Source of the DNA: Phalacrocorax aristotelis
Lineage: Eukaryota; Chordata; Aves; Suliformes; Phalacrocoracidae
NCBI RefSeq assembly: GCF_949628215.1
Contig: NC_134310.1
Location: 8,383,401-8,447,400 of the forward strand
Length of the DNA stretch: 64,000 bases
Reading direction: 5' to 3'
A program made the translations under genes and the position numbers. The notes beneath the pieces were generated by a model. It did not search any database, was not told the DNA's origin, and saw nothing but the letters and a program-made list of their open reading frames with translations. Within the stretch, counting starts at the first letter, position 1, and the number at the start of each line of letters is the position of its first letter. Shown here in pieces: positions 50,901 to 62,372 of the stretch.

Positions 50901-53900
50901 ATCAGAGGAGAGACAGGGAGGCCATGGAGCAGAAGGGATTGACATGGAGAAAGCCTAAAAGGGCCTGTATAGGTCAGCTAAGCAACATCAAAGGGTACGC
51001 AGCAATATTGGAAGGGTTTAACGCAGTGGCAAAAGAGGAGATATTGAGCAGAGTGCAAGTTATAATTATTCTGTGAAATGAAATGAGCAGCCTGAAATCA
51101 ACAGCAGGAAGAAAGCTTCCAATAATGAGTTTTTTAGCTAGCTGTGGGTGGCCTTTGAGGGGTATTCTTTGGGCTGTGTTACAAATTACCGGTTAAAGCA
51201 TTTAAAACGTTAAAATGGGAGAAGTCTCACATTGGTAACAAAAAAGGCCTGAAGATGGGCCTTTTGGAGGAATTCTGTTTCCAGAATAAGCCTGTGTTTT
51301 CCAGACTTAATGCTGGTTGTTGAAGAGGTTAAATCAGCTTGTGCACCAATGACCAGATTTTTAAAACAGCCCTGGTGCTTATTTCTCTGTCAGTCCTGAA
51401 CAAAGGCAGTGGAAACAAGTTTAAAATAGTGGGAGTCCCTGCCAGAAGGCTTGACAAAGCAAAAAACAGTAAGAGAAACGGTCCCTACTTAAGTGATTTG
51501 GCTTCAGCATTGCCTTTGTGTGCAGGAGCCGCCTTATACCGGCGACTAAAGGAGTATCTGATGACTGAGGAGCAGCTAAAGGAAAATGGTTACCCAATGC
51601 CTCACCCAGAGAAGCCCGGTCGCGCTGTCCTCTTCACGGCAGAGGAGAAGAAAACAATTGACTGTAAGCTCTGCTGGCTCTTTCATTCTGCAAGGTTTGC
51701 TAGACACAGGACTAGAGACGCCTGTCCTGCTTGCAAATGGTCTTTTTGCATAAAGATGTTCTTGGTCTCAGTGTGGAGCCATTTGCTCCTGTTGTGATGT
51801 GTCTCCTTGGCTGTGACCTCTGCCTCTGCAGGCCAGCCGGTCGCAGAGGAGAGAGGCTGCTTTTTGCAGTGGGTCATGCCTTGCTGGTTTGGATTACACG
51901 GTTTTCTGCTTGTCTCATGGCAGCGCTGGGCCAAGAGGTTCCCAAAAGCCCTTTTTGTAACTGGACAAAACAATCACCAGGGTTTTCTCAGGACAGGGTG
52001 GTATCCTCTTCTGCCTGAATTTTCTGAACTCCTGTAGCAGCATTTAAGCTTCTCAAACGCTGATTAGAGCAAGCTGTGATGCAGCAGGGATGAAACACGT
52101 ACTTAGGATATACCGTGAGGTGCCTTGCCACACTCCTCTGAGCATCTCTTTGGAGAGAGCTCACTAAAGTGTGTTAAGTGCTCATCCATGTTAACACCTT
52201 GTGTCTACATTTGTCCAGGGGTTGCTGAAGCAACCTGTACGAAAGCTCTCCTGCATTAACGCTGTCAAGTACTGTATTTGTTAGAGCCCATTTCTCTAGT
52301 TAACCAGCCAGCTGTTTTATAGGATTCTGAGGTTATGTTCCTGGTTCTAGTTTCCTGTAGATGTTGCAGGATCTTTGAATTTGTTCTTACTGAACAGACT
52401 AGCAATAGCTTCAGTTAATGCTGTGACCATGGTCAGTGCACAAAAATGGTCTGGACTGGTGTTGTGCAGAGCTGGGAATGTGCTAGCAGCTTAAATGCCT
52501 ACGCTAGAACATCAGAAGCATGACAGTAAACTCCTTCACTGTGGCTTTGTGCATCTCCCTCCTCTGAATTGTGAGCAGTATAACCACAGGTGCTGGGAGG
52601 GAGAAGTCTGTAACTGCCCCCTCGGTAGGCCAGGCTGTGTTGTAAGCACTCCTGTTTTTAGATGCTGGAGAATCCTTACATAAAAGCTGTGCCCAGGAAG
52701 AACTCAAATGTCATTTAGAAGTGATAAGGCACAGATCCCCTGGAAACCAGGCTTCATTAGCTCTGATGTTCAAAGAATGACTTATTTATCCTGTTTCTTA
52801 AAATAACTGTGTTAAAGTACAATGTAATTTACTGTGGATGGAGAAACAACACAGCAAATGCTGATGTGAACTGTGGTGGAGCTGATGTTGCACACCAGAA
52901 ACACTAGGGAGTCTTATGTTTGCCTCTGAGAAGTGTTTGCGGGGCAAATGCTATGGGACTGCATTTTCAGAGGGATTTCTATGTCTTTATGGGAGTTCAA
53001 AACAATATTTGGAATCCCTTTTAACAGAAGTTGTTCCACTGGTGTCTGGGGCTTGAGTGGTTCTGATTTACTTCTACTTTGGACAAATTTAACAGGTGAA
53101 GGATTTCTAGTGACCTGACTCTTGCTTGTCTCTTCTCTTAAAGCCTCCTGCAGGATCTGTTGTCGCTGTGGCACCAAGTACATGGTCTCACCCTCTGGAA
53201 ACTGCATTCGGAAAGAGGAGTGTGTCCATCACTGGGGAAGGCTACGCAAGCAGAGAGGTATATCTCTTCAAAGAGGGCTTAGTCATGTGCTAGCTGTGCT
53301 CTAGCTCCCAGCTCAGAATCTGCCTCAGGTTTGAGTTGCTCTGGAACATTTTGTGGCTTTTGGGGCTTGTCATGCTCACAGGTTGTGACAGTTCCTAGTT
53401 TTGTCACTGGGTGGCCCTGCTGCTGCTGAAATAGCCTTGCAAAGAGCTGCTGGGAAGTAATGGGGCTGGAGCAGAGGTTGTTCATCTTTCAGTTTAAAAA
53501 AAAAAGCAAAAGAAAAAAACCTTCCTGAACCTTTTGAAAAAAAACAGTCTTTTTAGGAGGCTGATTTGGGAGCACTAGATGTCTGTCACTGCCCAGGACA
53601 GTTTCCTGGTCTTGGTTGAATTCATTTGCAGCAAGACACTAACCTAGTTTGAGCTCTGCTGTGGTTTTCTGTCAGAGCATCCATGTGGCTTCTGGAGTTT
53701 GGCTGAGTGTGAGGGACTTAAACTCTTTAGGTTGTTGCGAGTTAATCCATACTTAATTTTCCCCTTTGACACATTATTGTTGCTGTGCGTATCCAGCATA
53801 TCTTTGCATGTGAGAGCTAAAGTTTAGGTCTCTTGTTAACAGGACTCCTCTCTTTGACTCTTATGTCTTGCTCTTTCAGTGCTAGGTGGATGGGAAACTC

Positions 53901-56900
53901 ATTACAGCTGCTGCTCAGGAGCTGTGGGTTCACCAGGCTGCCAGGTTGCTAAAGTAAGTTATTGAGCAACACCTTTTTATTCTCAATGACATTTGTCCTC
54001 TGCTTACACTGGTGAAGGCTGTGTAATCAGTGCTTAAGGCTTTAGAAGAATGGTGGCTTCCCTTAAGGGGGGAAACCAAGTACTTCTTAAATATCTTTTG
54101 CTATGCAAAGGTAAGAAAAATCAGTGTTTGGCAGGAAGGAGGAGAATCTGCTCTCTGGAGTGAGGTGGCTTCATTTGTTTTAAGCAAATGCCAGTGGATT
54201 AAGCTGCTCAGCAAAAGCTCAGATTAGACTTCTTTAGGGAAATTCCTTATTTCTCACTTTCTCAATGTTTCCTTTTTAAAGAGCAGTCTCGGGGCCTTGA
54301 CAACAGTGTTCCAAAACATTTCCCATGTTTTCCTTTCCCAAGTACCCACGCTAAAGTAACTTTCTGCTGTAGGCCAAACCTTTGTTTTCCATTTACTGCC
54401 TGTCCTTTGTTGTATGAAGGGGAGGAACCTTCCCAAGGAGCCTGTGTTAACTGATAAATATTTCTCCTCTTGAGGAGGGAGGTGTGGGAAGGGATCCCAG
54501 CACTAGAAAGCAGATGAAAAAGCTGCTCAGTAGTAGAGTTTTGGCCCTTTGCTAGAGCTGAGCACTGTCTGGGATACCTTTGCACAGGTGTTCTTTTTAT
54601 TTCCTTAGGCAACGGGGAGAGTTGGTTTCCCAGCCTGGCATCATCGGCCCTCAAACCATTGACTGAAGGGAATGATCTGTGTTTTGCCTCTCCCTCGGGT
54701 CTCGGGGGATGCTCCTCGTCACTTGTTTCAGTGGCATTTTTATATTTGGCAGCTGCCATGCAGGCGAGAGGAGCATGATGCAGAACCAAGTGAGAGGGGA
54801 TCTAGAAGGGTCATGTCCAGTGGAAGGGGCTCCCAGAGCATATCTGTTCTGAAGCATCTTCTGTCCCACTGTTTGAAAGACCTCAAGTGATGCAGGGCCA
54901 GCAAGGTTGGCTGTAGGTTTTGCTGAGGTGTGTGCCCTTCTTTTTCTGGCCAAAAGGTAGAGCTAGGAAGTGACTTCTGGGGCAAGATTCAAAGCTTGTT
55001 AAAATAGGAAGACTTGTCTGTATGGGCACCCTAAAAGCCTGCCCTGCTGAAGTGTGGATGGGATCAGGCAGGCTTGCCTTGTATTTCTTTTGTATACTTG
55101 TATTTCTTTTTCATGTGAAATTAGGATCTCTTTTTTAATCAGCGTTCAAAAAAACATCCAGCAGGGAAGTCGGGAGAAATTGATGGGGCTATAAAAACAT
55201 GACTTCTCTGCATGTTTTTGTGTGGCTGTTGTAGACCATAAAACCTCGTGGCCTTTTAAGAAACATACAATCTCTCTAATAGCCTCTTACTCAATGAAGC
55301 ATGCCGCCACTGCTCCAGGGCTCAGGCATCCTTTTGCATCTGCCTCCTAGTTGTTGTGCTGCTACAGAACACTATGGTCTGGCTTTCTTGGTTTTCTTAT
55401 CTGAATAAGCAAGTTTCACAGCATCCTTTGGTAGATTTAAGGTTGGAGTCCACAGACTGTGATCCTGCTCAGGATGAGAGTATGCAATGAGATATTGGGA
55501 CGTTTGGGCTACTGGGGAGTATGGAATCTTTCCGCTTGGAAGGAGGGCATTGAAAACAGCAAATACCTGTAATAAGAAACTGTTCTAAGTAACTAGATCC
55601 GTAGCTGGTGTGCTGGTTTTGGCTGAGAAGGGGTTAATTCTCCTCACTGTGGGGGGGCGGCTGCCTTTCCAGCTTCCCGCGCTCTGCCGCGTGGCGGGGG
55701 GGGGGGGGCTGGGAGGGGCGGGGCCATGGTGGGGGCGGCTGGCCCCGACTGGCCAATGGCAGGTTCATTCCGTACCACGTGACACCATGACCAGTACGTT
55801 AAGGGGGGGCAGTTTGCGGCTCGGGGGCGGCTGCGGCGCGTGCGGTTTGTTCCGGCGGTTCGTTCCCCCTCCCCCCACCCTTCCCCCCTCCCCCGGGGCT
55901 TTGCGCCTCTCGTTGTTCTCCTTTACGTTCCATTTCTGTTGTTGTTTCTTTTAATTTTAATTATTAAACTGTTCTTATCCCAACCCACGAGCGTTACCCT
56001 TCTGATTCTCTCCCCCATCTACCGGTGGGGCAGTGAGCGAGCGGCTGTGTGGGGCTGAGCTGCCGCTAAACCGCGACAGCTGGTTAGAAAAGTAAGTCTG
56101 CGTCTTTCCCTTCCAAATACATTTGAGACATGCCTGTCCGGATTACGCTGCAGTTAGCCAGTGTGGCAGGAGGTGGCAGGGTGGAGCTGTGCTCGTACCT
56201 ACCGCTCCCCAGGAGCGGAGGAGTCTGGAGCTGCTCTTTGTGAGAACTGAGTCTGTTTCCTTCTCTGCTCTGGAAAGCAGAAGCAACTTTTCTGCCCTCC
56301 TCTCAGCAAGGAAGAATTGGGCAGTTGCAGAACATCAACTAGTGCAGAAAAACACCTAATTTTTTTTTCTTTCCTTTGCTGCCCAGTTATATTGTATTAC
56401 AGAGGGACAGAAGAAATCAAGCTGCAAGGGAGAGAAACTTTTACTATCTGTTGGCCTGGTAATCTGCTCTATCCGTTTCTTTAGGAAAACAGTCAGATTC
56501 ATGGGTATAGATGCAGAATGGACAAGTGTGGCCTCTTGTTCCTGTGAAGCAAGAAACCATGCAGCCTCTGAGCATTGCTGGCTTTGGATACGGGGAGAGA
56601 TTGGGCTCAGTGTTGGCTCAGCTGCCTTGTTAACTTCAAATGATGCAGTTCTCTGTACTCTGGCTGCTCCTGCAGTAATAACCTGTGCAGGAAAATACAC
56701 AAATCCTTGCTTTGGTTACCCCTCTGCCTGCAGGCTTCAGTGCCTCAGTTCCTCATCTCTCCAGCCCTTCCTATCCTGAGACAAACAAGTACAGTTTGAT
56801 TCTTTGTAGGGTGAGATCTGTGAGAAGAACAATGAAGGAGGCTGTACGCAGGCTGCTGTGATTGTGCCCAAATACCTTGCGATTTAAGGATACACAAAAC

Positions 56901-59900
56901 TTAACAAAAAAAACCCCACTGGGAAATGAGAGAGCGCATCACCTCGGGGTGTAGTGCAGCAGCTTAATTTTACCTAAAACCATGTTAGTGTGTAAAAGGG
57001 CAGTCACAACTGCTGCCTTGCCCTTGATTACATGTTCCTGCTTCCCCAGTGGTGCAGGTAACCAGATTAGTGCAATCATCCAGTTTAAAACTCCCCTGCA
57101 ATTAAGGCTTTCAGGCTGACCAAGTAGGGTGGGATCCGTGGCAGCGGAGGAGAGAGAGTGCCTGTTGCAACAGCGGCTTAGCCTTACATTGGCTTAAGCC
57201 ACTTGTGAAATCACTCCCTGAGTTTTCCTGCTTGCTTGGGGAGCTCTTCTGTGCTGGATCTTGTTGACCCTAGAGCTTTAGCTGAGGATAATGAAGAGTG
57301 GTTGGAAATACTCTCTATTTATTGCCTCAGATGCTGGTAGGCAGTAGCTCCTCTTTGTCTGTGAACTGTCTAGTTTTTGGAATACAGTGGCTTTTATTTG
57401 TATGCACACACTGACAATTTTCTGGTACTTCATTACACCGGTTTTTCATGCTGTCTGTGGGCTGTGATACACCTGATGCTCATGCTCAAACAGGGATGCC
57501 TGGACTTAGAATCCTGCACCTGGGCATGTCTCAGCCGCAAGCTAAACCAGGAACCAGTAGCTGACTTAGATCAGTGTAAGACCTCAGCGTGACCCTTTCT
57601 GAGTAATTCTACTCAGACTTGAAAGTTGAAAGCTACTTGTCTTTGGATGGGTGATGTCTTGCTCCTACGTGAGCTCTCAGTGTGATGCCACTAGCCCTGA
57701 TCTGGCTTTGGAATCAGGGTTGCACATGGCTATGTTTGCTGTTGTGGTGAACTTCTCAGACCGACTGGTAGGCAGAACTTATTTCTCATTAACCTTTAGA
57801 AATCATATAAAAAACCCTTTTTGTTTAAGTGGGAGGTTCTGTTGAAGTGGACTTTGGATTCTTGTTCCTACTGTCAACAATTGTGCGTGTGTGTCCCTTT
57901 TTTTTTCTTTAAGCAACATGTCCACGATGGCCGAAAGGAGAGCCTTGATGGCTTTGTGAAGACTTTTGAGAAGTTGCCTACGACTGATGGCTACCCTGGA
58001 ATCTATGCGTTAGACTGTGAAATGGTGGGTCCCTAATGACAGGGGCAATGCACAAGCAAAATAAAGCTTTTTGGGGAAGGCCGATGGTATGATACAAGTG
58101 GCTGAAGGAAAGCTCTGATTCCTTATCTTCTTTCCTTTCTGCTGTGGACTCTCAATCATATTGGTCCTGTACATTTAAATTAGCTCTTGTTAATTACTTT
58201 TAGCAATGTGTGTTTCATCTGAGGACCGTGTGTACCCTTGAAAAGCTGTAACTAGCTGGCTGATATTGAGCAGCGTTTGCAGGCTGGCCTCGCTGCACTA
58301 GGTGTGCTGCATTTTGGGAGGTGCAGCAATTCAATGAATGGCTCCATTGATACCGTGCTGTGGCTGGCACACACTTGTCTTCACGTCTGCTCTGTTGCTT
58401 GCAGTGCTACACTAAACAAGGGCTGGAGCTGACAAGAGTAACTGTGATCAACTCTGACCTGAAAGTGGTATATGACACGTTCGTCAAACCGGACACCAAG
58501 GTGGTGGACTATAACACCAGGTAAGGATGGTCTTCCTTGGGTCAGAGGTTTGTGCTCAGAATCAGGAACTTGGAGGGAAAGGCTGGGAGCACTTGTTGAA
58601 ACTCCACTGACCACCACTTCCTAATGGCTGAGATGCTTTGGGCCTCAAGGTGTTCCTTTAGTGAAGGAAGCTCTCCTTTCTGCCCTTGCTCTGCAGATTC
58701 TCAGGTGTGACAGAAGAGGACCTGGAGAACACTAGTATCACCCTGCGGGATGTCCAAGCTGTCCTACTGAACATGTTCAATGCAGATACCATATTGATAG
58801 GGCACAGCTTGGAAAGTGACTTATTTGCACTAAAGGTAACTTGCATGTCTTGCGTGTACATCTCCCTCCGGTTCTTTCCCACTCTGGTGTGTTATGTCTC
58901 CTTTAAATTTAGGAATTGTTTATTTCTGAGAACCAGGAGGACACAGTAAATCTGTCTTGTCTCTGAGCCAGTGGGAAGCTGCCTGTGGTGGAAGAGCAAG
59001 GGAGTGAGTTGTGTGTCACTCGTGGTGTCACCCCAGCTTTTAGTGACAGACCTCTCTAGAGGTGACTGGGGAGGGTGAGTAGAGCAGGGCTGGTTGGAAG
59101 GACTGATCTTGAATCATTTGCCTTTCCCCCCTGCCATATAGTCAAGAATCCTCCATTGGTGTCAGCATCCTTTGGCTTGAAGATGTGCTCAGCCAGGAAC
59201 AGGGGAGGCTCTGGAGTCCCCTGTGCCCTCTGGATATCCACAGTAACTACTTTAGAAACAGGACAAGCCTCTTTGCCACTGGAGATAATTCCTGTGGTTT
59301 CTCTTCCAATGTTAAAACATCTGTTTTCTGAGTGAGGTTCTCTGCCTGCTTTGCTGTGATTTGTGGTGTTACTTTGATCGAGCTATTTTGACCTTTTATC
59401 TGCCTCGTTTCCTGCCTGTCCCTTGTCAGTCTAGCCTGCACATCTCTCAACCACCTCTGCTGTCCTGTGAGGGAGGGCTGTTCTCTCCCCTTCCGCTCTG
59501 AACACAGATCCCCAGGAGCTTGTCTGGGGTCACCAAGAAAGCATGTGGCAGACAGGAGCTGAGTCTTTAGTCTATGCCTACAAGTCAGAACTTCCTCTGG
59601 CCATTCTTTATTGTGCAGCTGCTTTGATGAAGCAGCTGTGGCTGCCAACTCACAGTGATGGTTTGGAAGCAGGAGGTTTTAATGCCTGTAAAGCGCTTTA
59701 CCTCTCTATGGCACCCTTTATCCCAGCCTCTGAGTTCATCATCATCATCAAAAAATTATTTACAGTTTTATCAGTACAAGATGACAGCGTTGGCCTCTTA
59801 GAGACATGATTTTCTCTTAGCATCGCAGACACTGCCAAGAGAACGAACCCAAGAGTAATACAGCAGAGCGTGACAGGCAGTGGCATGTCAATTCGTAATG

Positions 59901-62322
59901 TCTGAAGGCTGTGGCAGTAAAGTCAACATCTCGCTAATGGCTATGGCAAGCTCCAAATGGTGATAGCATTTAAATTTTTATTTAAAGCTATATTATCCTG
60001 TTTCCTCAGTCTTCCTGATCTACATAAGTAATTATCATTGTGCCTGGGTGGGTGCTAAACTTGACTGCAGTCTAGGGGAGATTATCTATAATGTTGGCAG
60101 TTTTATACTTCAAAGTGCGTAGCAGGTTGTTTCTGTTAAACTGCAGCTGTTCTCAGGCATTTATGGAGCTGGGCTATGAAACTATTAATGACGAAGTTAT
60201 GGGTTGTCACAGAACATTAGCTGGTGCCTAGGAAGAGTTGAGGCAGATGAAGGGACTAGATTATCAGGGTCCTGTCTGAGTCATCCTGTGCCGAGACTTG
60301 CAGAGCCATCTTTTGGCCAGGCTTAGAGGTTTATCTCCTAGACTGTGCATTTTACTCCTGTACTCAGGATATGGGACTGCCTTCATCCATGTTCCTTTAG
60401 CTCTCACTGACACATATTCTTGGCAACAGAGGATTAATCTTGTCTTGCCCTGAGAGTGAGAAATTAGTATTTCAGAAAAGCCAGCTTATCCTGTGTTTAT
60501 GGACTTTGTCGGATGTGGCCTTTTGGCCCTCCGCAGGACCCCTTGGTGCAGGGTGGGTAGCATGCTGACCTCTTCAGCATCCTCAGTTCCTCCAGCATGG
60601 TGGCACTTCATACTTAGAGGACAGCAAACCTCTTGCCTCTCCTGTGTGCCCAGGCACTTTGACCTGGACATGGGACCAGCCAGGGCCTCCCTCCCCTCCA
60701 CTGTGTAGTTCCTTATGCCCAGAAGTACAAGATCTCCTTATCCCATTTCATTCTTGCTGAGCCGGTACTGGTTAAAAACTTCCTGTTGACTCACTGCTGA
60801 CGACTGGAGGTTTTCAGGTTGGTTAGCACCTTGAAGGTTAGGCCTTTTCTGTAGAAGCAGTGTGATGTACAATGGGTTAGGTACAGTTTTGACTTGCACA
60901 TCTGTCCCACTTCTGTCCACATCTTGAGAAGCAGTTGAAAGGCTGTTACAAGCTTTGTGGGGTCAACTGGTTCCTTGGCTTAGTTTTTCATTGTAAAAGA
61001 CACTCTGAGGTATGCTAGCTCCTTCAGGCCAGGGTATTAAGGATTGACCTGTCCTGTTGTTTGAGTTAGACAAACTGAATCAGCCCTGAATTTCTGCTGC
61101 TCTGAACATGCAGTTAGGCAGGGCTTTGAGGCAGGTATGTTGGTTGGCAGAGTGCTGGGAAGCCTGAGTACATGTACCCTTCAAGGGGGAGTCATCTTTG
61201 ATTCAGCCAGAGCCTCTTGCAGGATTGGTTGGGTTGGAGCTTGGCGATAGCATTACATAGAGCCTGAGAGGCTGACTGTAAGATTGCTTTAGCATGGTTA
61301 ATCCTAAGGAGTGTCTGTCCCTGTGGGAGAGGGAAAATAAGCATGTATGTTTCCTGCTCCCTTCCTTCAGCTTATCCATGGCACAGTGGTGGATACTGCG
61401 ATTGTCTTTCCTCACCGACTGGGTTTGCCTTACAAACGGGCTCTCCGGACGCTGATGGCAGACTACCTCAAGCGCATCATCCAGGACAATGGTGAGACTG
61501 AGGAGGAGGAGGAGCTGAGAGCGAGGGTCTCGTGTCCCGTCCCCACCTGGATGCGGGCTCCTTGGACCTGCCTTCCTCTGCTTTCCCCAAGCCCCGTCCT
61601 CTTGCTCCTAATCTCTTTTCCTGCATAGTGTCTGGCAGTAGCTGTGAATGGACCAGCGTATGAAGTCTTTGCCACAGTTTCAGTTTGAACCCTGTTCTGA
61701 GGGCCAGCAGCACTTGCTTCTTCCCTCTCTGTGCTAAGTGGGGACCAGAGAAGTGGTGTGAGAAGGCCAGAGGTAGCTCTGTCAAGGCCATGTCATGCCC
61801 TCCCTTCTCTCTGGCAAATTGAGATTGACCTTTCTGTTTGAAGCATGGCATGTTCCTTTCCATCTTCCTTGAGCACATTATAAACATACTGGGAAATTGA
61901 GGCCTCTCTGACAAGCTACTCCATAGCCTGAGGGCCTACAGACTAGCAGGACTTCAGCCCTTAATTTAAACAAGGGAATGATGTCAGGCTCAAGTCCTGC
62001 AAAAAAATGTGTTTAGTGGCAATTCTTCTATTTTTAAATCCATCACTGTGGGTCACGGTGATCACAGCTGCACCTGTGGGTGCTGTGGCAGAGGGCTGTG
62101 AGCAGCTGGGCCAGCAGTGTCAGGCAGGACCTTGTCTCAGGAAGCCTTTGTGCTGTGAGCAGGCAGCCCCTGTGCAGCAGAGCAGCGGCCTGGGCCGAGG
62201 TGGTAACCGCCATCCTTGTCTTTCTGTCCCCAGTGGAAGGGCACGACTCCAGTGAGGACGCCAGAGCTTGCATGGAGCTGATGGTCTGGAAGATCAAAGA
62301 AGATTCTAAAGTGAAACGATAA
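23826..62322 (+). CDS. REXO1: REXO1, RNA exonuclease 1 homologue (16 coding exons, 1230 aa)
   Basis: The sixteen exons listed separately join in phase through GT-AG introns to 1230 aa (human about 1221), ending KVKR. It is a nuclear DEDDh-type 3'-5' exonuclease; the mammalian protein binds elongin A. Domains: an N-terminal CCCH-like finger (C13, C29, C34, H38); a short acidic stretch then a helix at about 88-120; a long low-complexity lysine/serine-rich region to about 600 with acidic clusters including [14 protein letters not shown]; conserved blocks [10 protein letters not shown] and two PGEKR/VPKR-IAH motifs; a conserved helical domain at about 806-930; a cysteine-rich zinc region at about 978-1035; and the exonuclease at about 1065-1225. 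Catalytic residues are D1073 and E1075 (ALDCEM), D1156 (GHSLESD), H1205 and D1210. All are present. The long lysine-rich part is in one 1.8-kb exon. Intron 1 is 13 kb. The start at 23826 is fixed by MLRSTGYFR, which matches the family start. Confidence 0.97.
28604..28622 (+). repeat. Poly(C) run, 19 bp
   Basis: Uninterrupted run of 19 C in REXO1 intron 1. Confidence 0.9.
30784..30802 (+). repeat. Poly(C) run, 19 bp
   Basis: Uninterrupted run of 19 C in REXO1 intron 1, the same length and the same 5' CTT neighbour as the run at 28604. Confidence 0.9.
37020..38803 (+). CDS. REXO1: REXO1 exon 2 (large exon)
   Basis: Encodes residues 56-650, from [13 protein letters not shown] to [10 protein letters not shown] and GRLGKQ. 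It includes LEYVPKAV and [13 protein letters not shown], which are family signatures, and the lysine/serine-rich region. Acceptor TTTTACAG, donor CAG|GTAATG. Confidence 0.97.
38804..42181 (+). other. REXO1: REXO1 intron 2
   Basis: GT-AG intron of 3.4 kb. It has an A/C-rich stretch near 41780-41825; otherwise nothing recognised. Confidence 0.85.
42182..42283 (+). CDS. REXO1: REXO1 exon 3
   Basis: 34 codons including [14 protein letters not shown]. Acceptor GTTTCAG, donor AAT|GTAAGT. Confidence 0.95.
42284..44692 (+). other. REXO1: REXO1 intron 3
   Basis: GT-AG intron of 2.4 kb. Nothing recognised. Confidence 0.85.
44693..44891 (+). CDS. REXO1: REXO1 exon 4
   Basis: Encodes [11 protein letters not shown], a glutamine/alanine-rich helix and [12 protein letters not shown]. 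Donor CAAA|GTAAGC, phase 1. Confidence 0.95.
44892..45555 (+). other. REXO1: REXO1 intron 4
   Basis: GT-AG intron. Nothing recognised. Confidence 0.85.
45556..45719 (+). CDS. REXO1: REXO1 exon 5
   Basis: Encodes the segment ending [19 protein letters not shown]. Acceptor CTTGCAG, donor CAG|GTAAGA. Confidence 0.95.
45720..47899 (+). other. REXO1: REXO1 intron 5
   Basis: GT-AG intron of 2.2 kb with an antisense CR1 3' end at 46130-46418. Nothing else recognised. Confidence 0.85.
46130..46418 (-). repeat. CR1 LINE 3' end, antisense
   Basis: Begins ATCACAGAATCACAGAATGG and runs through the GTCCAACCCCC, GAATGTCTCCAGGGAAGG and CTCTGGGCAGCCTGT blocks of the CR1 3' region. The similarity fades after about 46418. 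It is less diverged than the copy at 1855. Confidence 0.92.
47900..48037 (+). CDS. REXO1: REXO1 exon 6
   Basis: 46 codons including [16 protein letters not shown]. Acceptor CCTCTAG, donor AAG|GTCTGT (weak but canonical GT). Confidence 0.95.
48038..49032 (+). other. REXO1: REXO1 intron 6
   Basis: GT-AG intron. Nothing recognised. Confidence 0.85.
49033..49156 (+). CDS. REXO1: REXO1 exon 7
   Basis: Encodes [11 protein letters not shown] and [15 protein letters not shown]. Donor AACA|GTACGT, phase 1. Confidence 0.95.
49157..50225 (+). other. REXO1: REXO1 intron 7
   Basis: GT-AG intron. Nothing recognised. Confidence 0.85.
50226..50339 (+). CDS. REXO1: REXO1 exon 8
   Basis: Encodes [16 protein letters not shown] and [10 protein letters not shown]. 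Acceptor CTGCAG, donor ACAG|GTAAGA, phase 1. Confidence 0.95.
50340..51525 (+). other. REXO1: REXO1 intron 8
   Basis: GT-AG intron. Nothing recognised. Confidence 0.85.
51526..51663 (+). CDS. REXO1: REXO1 exon 9
   Basis: Encodes [20 protein letters not shown], then [12 protein letters not shown] and LFTAEEKK. Acceptor TGTGCAG, donor ACT|GTAAGC. Confidence 0.95.
51664..53143 (+). other. REXO1: REXO1 intron 9
   Basis: GT-AG intron of 1.5 kb. Nothing recognised. Confidence 0.85.
53144..53257 (+). CDS. REXO1: REXO1 exon 10
   Basis: Encodes the first half of the cysteine-rich zinc region: [19 protein letters not shown] and [10 protein letters not shown]. Acceptor TTAAAG, donor AGAG|GTATAT. Confidence 0.95.
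53258..53879 (+). other. REXO1: REXO1 intron 10
   Basis: GT-AG intron. Short A-rich runs near 53497; nothing recognised. Confidence 0.85.
53880..53953 (+). CDS. REXO1: REXO1 exon 11
   Basis: Encodes [18 protein letters not shown] and PGCQVAK, the second half of the cysteine-rich region. Donor AAA|GTAAGT. Confidence 0.95.
53954..57913 (+). other. REXO1: REXO1 intron 11
   Basis: GT-AG intron of 4.0 kb. It contains the sense solo LTR at 55609-56078. Nothing else recognised. Confidence 0.85.
55609..56078 (+). mobile_element. Solo LTR of an endogenous retrovirus (ERVL-like), sense in REXO1 intron 11
   Basis: A 470-bp block with TGTGCTGGTTTTGG at the left, AACCGCGACA at the right, and a perfect 5-bp duplication GCTGG on both sides (55604-55608 and 56079-56083). 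It has a CpG- and G-rich U3-like part and an ATTAAA poly(A) signal near 55961. The 5-bp duplication and start sequence fit avian ERVL-type LTRs. Many CpGs and intact flanks suggest a fairly young insertion. No internal region. Confidence 0.85.
57914..58024 (+). CDS. REXO1: REXO1 exon 12
   Basis: Encodes [20 protein letters not shown] and YALDCEM with the first two catalytic acids. Acceptor TTTAAG, donor ATG|GTGGGT. Confidence 0.96.
58025..58404 (+). other. REXO1: REXO1 intron 12
   Basis: GT-AG intron of 380 bp. Nothing recognised. Confidence 0.85.
58405..58520 (+). CDS. REXO1: REXO1 exon 13
   Basis: Encodes [20 protein letters not shown], then [15 protein letters not shown]. Acceptor CTTGCAG, donor CCAG|GTAAGG. 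Confidence 0.96.
58697..58835 (+). CDS. REXO1: REXO1 exon 14
   Basis: Encodes [20 protein letters not shown] and [15 protein letters not shown] with catalytic D1156. Acceptor CTGCAG, donor AAG|GTAACT. Confidence 0.96.
58836..61370 (+). other. REXO1: REXO1 intron 14
   Basis: GT-AG intron of 2.5 kb. Nothing recognised. Confidence 0.85.
61371..61491 (+). CDS. REXO1: REXO1 exon 15
   Basis: Encodes [20 protein letters not shown] and [13 protein letters not shown]. Acceptor CCTTCAG, donor AATG|GTGAGA. Confidence 0.96.
61492..62233 (+). other. REXO1: REXO1 intron 15
   Basis: GT-AG intron. Nothing recognised. Confidence 0.85.
62234..62322 (+). CDS. REXO1: REXO1 exon 16 (last)
   Basis: Encodes [19 protein letters not shown] with catalytic H1205 and D1210, then the C terminus KVKR. 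TAA at 62320-62322. Confidence 0.97.
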
Positions 62323-62372
62323 CTTGCCCATTCTCTCTGTCCTGTTCCTCCTTCACCTTTTTGAAGCAATGC

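Noticed and set aside
51339-51797. 152-codon plus-strand frame around REXO1 exon 9
   Set aside because: Only the part from 51526 to 51663 is real exon, bounded by good splice sites. The rest is intron that happens to stay open.
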